Below, one piece after another: positions 37,119-39,437 of a stretch of 39,437 nucleotides of DNA. A model generated the notes under the pieces. The model had not been told where the DNA came from, searched no databases, and worked only from the letters and a program-made list of their open reading frames with translations. The stretch spans positions 1 to 39,437 of the forward strand of contig JAOADW010000006.1 of the NCBI GenBank assembly GCA_026417115.1, written 5' to 3'. Positions within the stretch are counted from its first letter, which is position 1, and every line of letters starts with the position of its first letter. The position numbers and the translations under genes were made by a program. The DNA is from Rhodocyclaceae bacterium (lineage in GTDB: Bacteria; Pseudomonadota; Gammaproteobacteria; Burkholderiales; Rhodocyclaceae).

Positions 37119-37432
37119 TATGCGACTCCTTCCGCGAAATTGATCTCTTGACCGGGCGCCAAGCGCACGAACGCCTTTTTCTTGCCTGCACGACGACCGA
37201 TCAGACGGCCAAAACGCTTTTCCTTCGGCTTGCCGTTGCTGATTTGCACAGAGACCACCTTGACGCCGAACAACATCTCGACCGCAGCCTTGATTTCCGG
37301 CTTCGTCGCATCAGGCGCGACCCAAAAGACGGTCTGATTGTTCTTTTCGGCAACGAGCGTTGCCTTCTCGGAAATCTGCGGCGCCTGCAAGACTTGCATC
37401 AGGCGCTCTGGATCGTGTTTGGCCACGGTCAT
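37118..37432 (-). CDS. rplW: 50S ribosomal protein L23 (uL23)
   Basis: A 104-residue tunnel-exit protein, the docking site for trigger factor and [38 protein letters not shown] and [13 protein letters not shown] are conserved. It starts inside the rplD stop (four base overlap) and its last base is shared with the rplB start. Confidence 0.98.
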   Translation of the reverse strand: MTVAKHDPERLMQVLQAPQISEKATLVAEKNNQTVFWVAPDATKPEIKAAVEMLFGVKVVSVQISNGKPKEKRFGRLIGRRAGKKKAFVRLAPGQEINFAEGVA

Positions 37433-38049
37433 GATAGAGATTCCTCCAATTTCGACAAAGCCGCCTGCGTGACCAGGACACGCGGGAATCCGACGAGCGA
37501 GACGGGATCAGCGTGACGAGGCTCGACGACCAACACGTTCGGCAGATTGCGGGACGCAAGCCAGAGATTGTCATCGACCTTGTCCGTGATCACGAGGGCG
37601 GAGTCGACGCCCAGCTTCTTGAGCTTCTCGACCACCAACTTGGTCTTGGGGGCATCGACCGAAAAGTTCTCGATGACGGTAAGCCGTCCTTCGCGCGCCA
37701 ATTGCGAGAAGATCACCGCCAAGCCTGCACGGTACATCTTGCGGTTGACCTTTTGCGTATAGTTCTCATCCGGGCTATTTGGGAAAGTCCGCCCACCTCC
37801 TCGCCACAACGGGCTCGACGTCATCCCGGCGCGGGCGCGACCCGTCCCCTTTTGACGCCAGGGCTTTTTCGTGCTGTGCCGCACGGCGCCGCGATTGAGC
37901 TGCGCACGCGTCGCCAAACGCGCATTGGCCTGATAGGCGACCACAAGCTGGTGCACGAGCGCCTCGTTGAAATCCCTCGCAAAAACCTTATCGGACACGG
38001 AAACCGGCGACAACGCCTGTCCTTCCGCATTGACCATCATCAATTCCAC
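37429..38049 (-). CDS. rplD: 50S ribosomal protein L4 (uL4)
   Basis: A 206-residue protein with a long tunnel-lining loop. [22 protein letters not shown] is the loop signature. The GTG at 38049 is chosen: it gives [11 protein letters not shown], the usual family start, with AGGGGGC upstream; a TTG at 38055 overlaps the rplC stop. In E. coli, L4 represses the S10 operon through the S10 leader, but the leader here looks too short for that fold. Confidence 0.97.
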   Translation of the reverse strand: MELMMVNAEGQALSPVSVSDKVFARDFNEALVHQLVVAYQANARLATRAQLNRGAVRHSTKKPWRQKGTGRARAGMTSSPLWRGGGRTFPNSPDENYTQKVNRKMYRAGLAVIFSQLAREGRLTVIENFSVDAPKTKLVVEKLKKLGVDSALVITDKVDDNLWLASRNLPNVLVVEPRHADPVSLVGFPRVLVTQAALSKLEESLS

Positions 38050-38051
38050 GA

Positions 38052-38708
38052 TCAAGCCCCCTGCGCAATAATCGCCTTGACGGCAGGACGGATTTCGACG
38101 GCGCTACCGCGCGCGCCCGGCACGCTCCCCTTCACCAGGATCAATTGACGCGCTTCATCGATGCGCACGACCTCGAGATTCTGCACGGTACGACGGACGT
38201 TACCCAGATGACCTGCCATGCGCTTACCAGGAAATACGCGGCCTGGATCTTGCGCCATCGAGATCGAACCAGGTGCATTGTGCGAGATCGAGTTGCCATG
38301 GGAGGCGCGGTTCGAAGAAAAGTTGTGACGTTTGATGGCGCCGGCGAAGCCTTTACCGATGGTCGTGCCCGCGACATCGACTTTTTGCCCAACCACGAAT
38401 TGATTGACGGGCAGAATGTCGCCCGGCTTGTAATTGGCCAGCGCCGATTCTTCGAGACGGAACTCGACGAGCACGCTGCCCGCCTCCACACCTGCCTTGG
38501 CGAAATGCCCCGCCATCGGTTTGTTCACTCGATTCGGACGCCGCCGACCAAAGGCCACCTGAATCGCCGCATACCCATCGGTTTCAGGGGTTTTGACTTG
38601 CGTCACGCGGTTGTTCGACACGTCGAGCACCGTCACCGGAATGGCGCGCCCATCCTCGGCGAAGATGCGGGTCATGCCGACCTTGCGTCCTACAAGGCCC
38701 ACGCTCAT
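38052..38708 (-). CDS. rplC: 50S ribosomal protein L3 (uL3)
   Basis: A 218-residue protein near the peptidyl transferase centre. [28 protein letters not shown] starts it; the central loop [38 protein letters not shown] includes the Gln that is methylated by PrmB in E. coli. AAAGGAGAA precedes the ATG. A perfect hairpin lies in the 54 bp gap between rpsJ and this gene. Confidence 0.99.
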   Translation of the reverse strand: MSVGLVGRKVGMTRIFAEDGRAIPVTVLDVSNNRVTQVKTPETDGYAAIQVAFGRRRPNRVNKPMAGHFAKAGVEAGSVLVEFRLEESALANYKPGDILPVNQFVVGQKVDVAGTTIGKGFAGAIKRHNFSSNRASHGNSISHNAPGSISMAQDPGRVFPGKRMAGHLGNVRRTVQNLEVVRIDEARQLILVKGSVPGARGSAVEIRPAVKAIIAQGA

Positions 38709-38723
38709 TTTCGTTCTCCTTTC

Positions 38724-38745
38724 ATCCGGCTACGGTTGGCCGGAT
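38724..38745 (-). promoter_or_regulatory. rpsJ-rplC intergenic hairpin
   Basis: ATCCGGC/GCCGGAT, a perfect 7 bp stem with an 8-base loop, lies between rpsJ and rplC and ends just before the rplC ribosome-binding site AAAGGAG. No T tract follows it on the minus strand, so it is not a simple terminator. It could be an RNA processing, stability or translation control element; the role is unknown. Confidence 0.55.
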
Positions 38746-38762
38746 CGCTGACACTCAAAAAA

Positions 38763-39074
38763 TTACTGCAACTTGATTTCCACATCGACGCCCGCAGGAA
38801 GATCGAGCTTCATCAAGGCATCGACCGTCTTGTCGGTCGGCTCGATGATGTCCATCAGGCGTAGATGCGTGCGAATCTCGAATTGGTCGCGCGACGTCTT
38901 ATTGACGTGCGGCGAGCGCAAGATGTTGAAACGCTCGATACGCGTCGGCAGAGGGACTGGACCACGCACTACCGCGCCCGTACGCTTCGCGGTATCGACG
39001 ATCTCCGCAGCCGAGCGATCGATGAGCCGGTAATCGAACGCCTTCAGGCGGATGCGAATTTTTTGTCTTTGCAT
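38763..39074 (-). CDS. rpsJ: 30S ribosomal protein S10 (uS10) / NusE
   Basis: A 103-residue protein of the 30S head that also acts as NusE in antitermination with Nus[35 protein letters not shown] fixes the ATG at 39074; the longer open frame to 39155 crosses the promoter. The end [13 protein letters not shown] is standard. It is the first gene of the S10 operon, behind a promoter whose -10 sits in the loop of a terminator-like hairpin. Confidence 0.99.
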   Translation of the reverse strand: MQRQKIRIRLKAFDYRLIDRSAAEIVDTAKRTGAVVRGPVPLPTRIERFNILRSPHVNKTSRDQFEIRTHLRLMDIIEPTDKTVDALMKLDLPAGVDVEIKLQ

Positions 39075-39116
39075 AAACGTTCCTAAAGAGCGATGGTGGG
39101 ACTTCGCCCAAAAGCG

Positions 39117-39141
39117 AAAGCGCGGCACTATACCGCGCTTT
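39117..39141 (-). terminator. tuf terminator-like hairpin enclosing the rpsJ -10 box
   Basis: On the minus strand AAAGCGCGG-TATAGTG-CCGCGCTTT is a perfect 9 bp stem with a 7-base loop, followed by CGCTTTT. It lies about 20 bp after the tuf stop and has the form of an intrinsic terminator. The loop contains TATAGT, the -10 hexamer of the rpsJ promoter. A double function is inferred from this geometry. Confidence 0.65.
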
Positions 39142-39155
39142 GCGCCAAAAGACAA
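39127..39155 (-). promoter_or_regulatory. S10 operon promoter
   Basis: On the minus strand TTGTCT (39155-39150), 17 bp, then TATAGT (39132-39127) is a good sigma70 promoter. The start would be at about 39120, giving a leader of only about 45 bases before rpsJ, far shorter than the roughly 170-base E. coli S10 leader used for L4 control. Confidence 0.8.
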
Positions 39156-39162
39156 GACTTTT

Positions 39163-39437
<275 letters not shown>

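Overview
The window looks like a piece of a Betaproteobacterium chromosome. It is GC-rich, carries a single groESL operon with a CIRCE operator, has a bioA-bioF-bioH-bioC biotin cluster, and has the full tuf-S10-spc-alpha ribosomal superoperon with proteobacterial gene order and protein lengths. A finer placement (for example Hydrogenophilales) is only a guess. Apart from one insertion-sequence scar at the left end, this is core chromosome. I found no convincing undescribed defence, toxin, phage or CRISPR system; the most interesting signals are regulatory DNA/RNA structures in and around the ribosomal operons.

Left end (1-1800): the 3' part of a frame-broken IS481-type transposase ends at about 563 and abuts the C-terminal third of an assimilatory nitrate reductase (nasA), so an IS has cut this gene. 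Next (1744-3891) comes groES-groEL on the minus strand, with a terminator, a CIRCE operator and overlapping sigma70/sigma32-like promoters. Divergent from it (3932-6482, plus strand) are a hypothetical gene that may be leaderless, dacB (PBP4) and a small membrane protein.

Middle (6547-13821): a minus-strand group bioD-ubiD-DUF4870-like faces a plus-strand group bioA-bioF-bioH-bioC, with the bioD and bioA start codons only 18 bp apart. ubiA converges on bioC with a 25 bp overlap. UbiA and UbiD act in ubiquinone synthesis, one prenylating and one decarboxylating the ring, and they bracket the biotin genes. BioC and BioH make the pimeloyl moiety; BioF, BioA and BioD carry it to dethiobiotin (bioB is not here). 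Then come recG, ridA, a SPOR protein and a DUF2802 protein (minus), a 69-codon ORF (plus), a YciA-like thioesterase (minus), an Atm1-type ABC exporter, the gltIJKL glutamate/aspartate importer and a TauE/SafE-family permease (plus).

Right end (24773-39437, minus strand): read in transcription order this is tuf (partial), rpsJ, rplC, rplD, rplW, rplB, rpsS, rplV, rpsC, rplP, rpmC, rpsQ / rplN, rplX, rplE, rpsN, rpsH, rplF, rplR, rpsE, rpmD, rplO, secY, infA, rpmJ / rpsM, rpsK, rpsD, rpoA, rplQ. I can point to a promoter before rpsJ, one before rplN and a weaker one before rpsM. A terminator-like hairpin enclosing the rpsJ -10 box, a three-hairpin spc leader and a strong intrinsic terminator between rpsD and rpoA are the main points to follow up.
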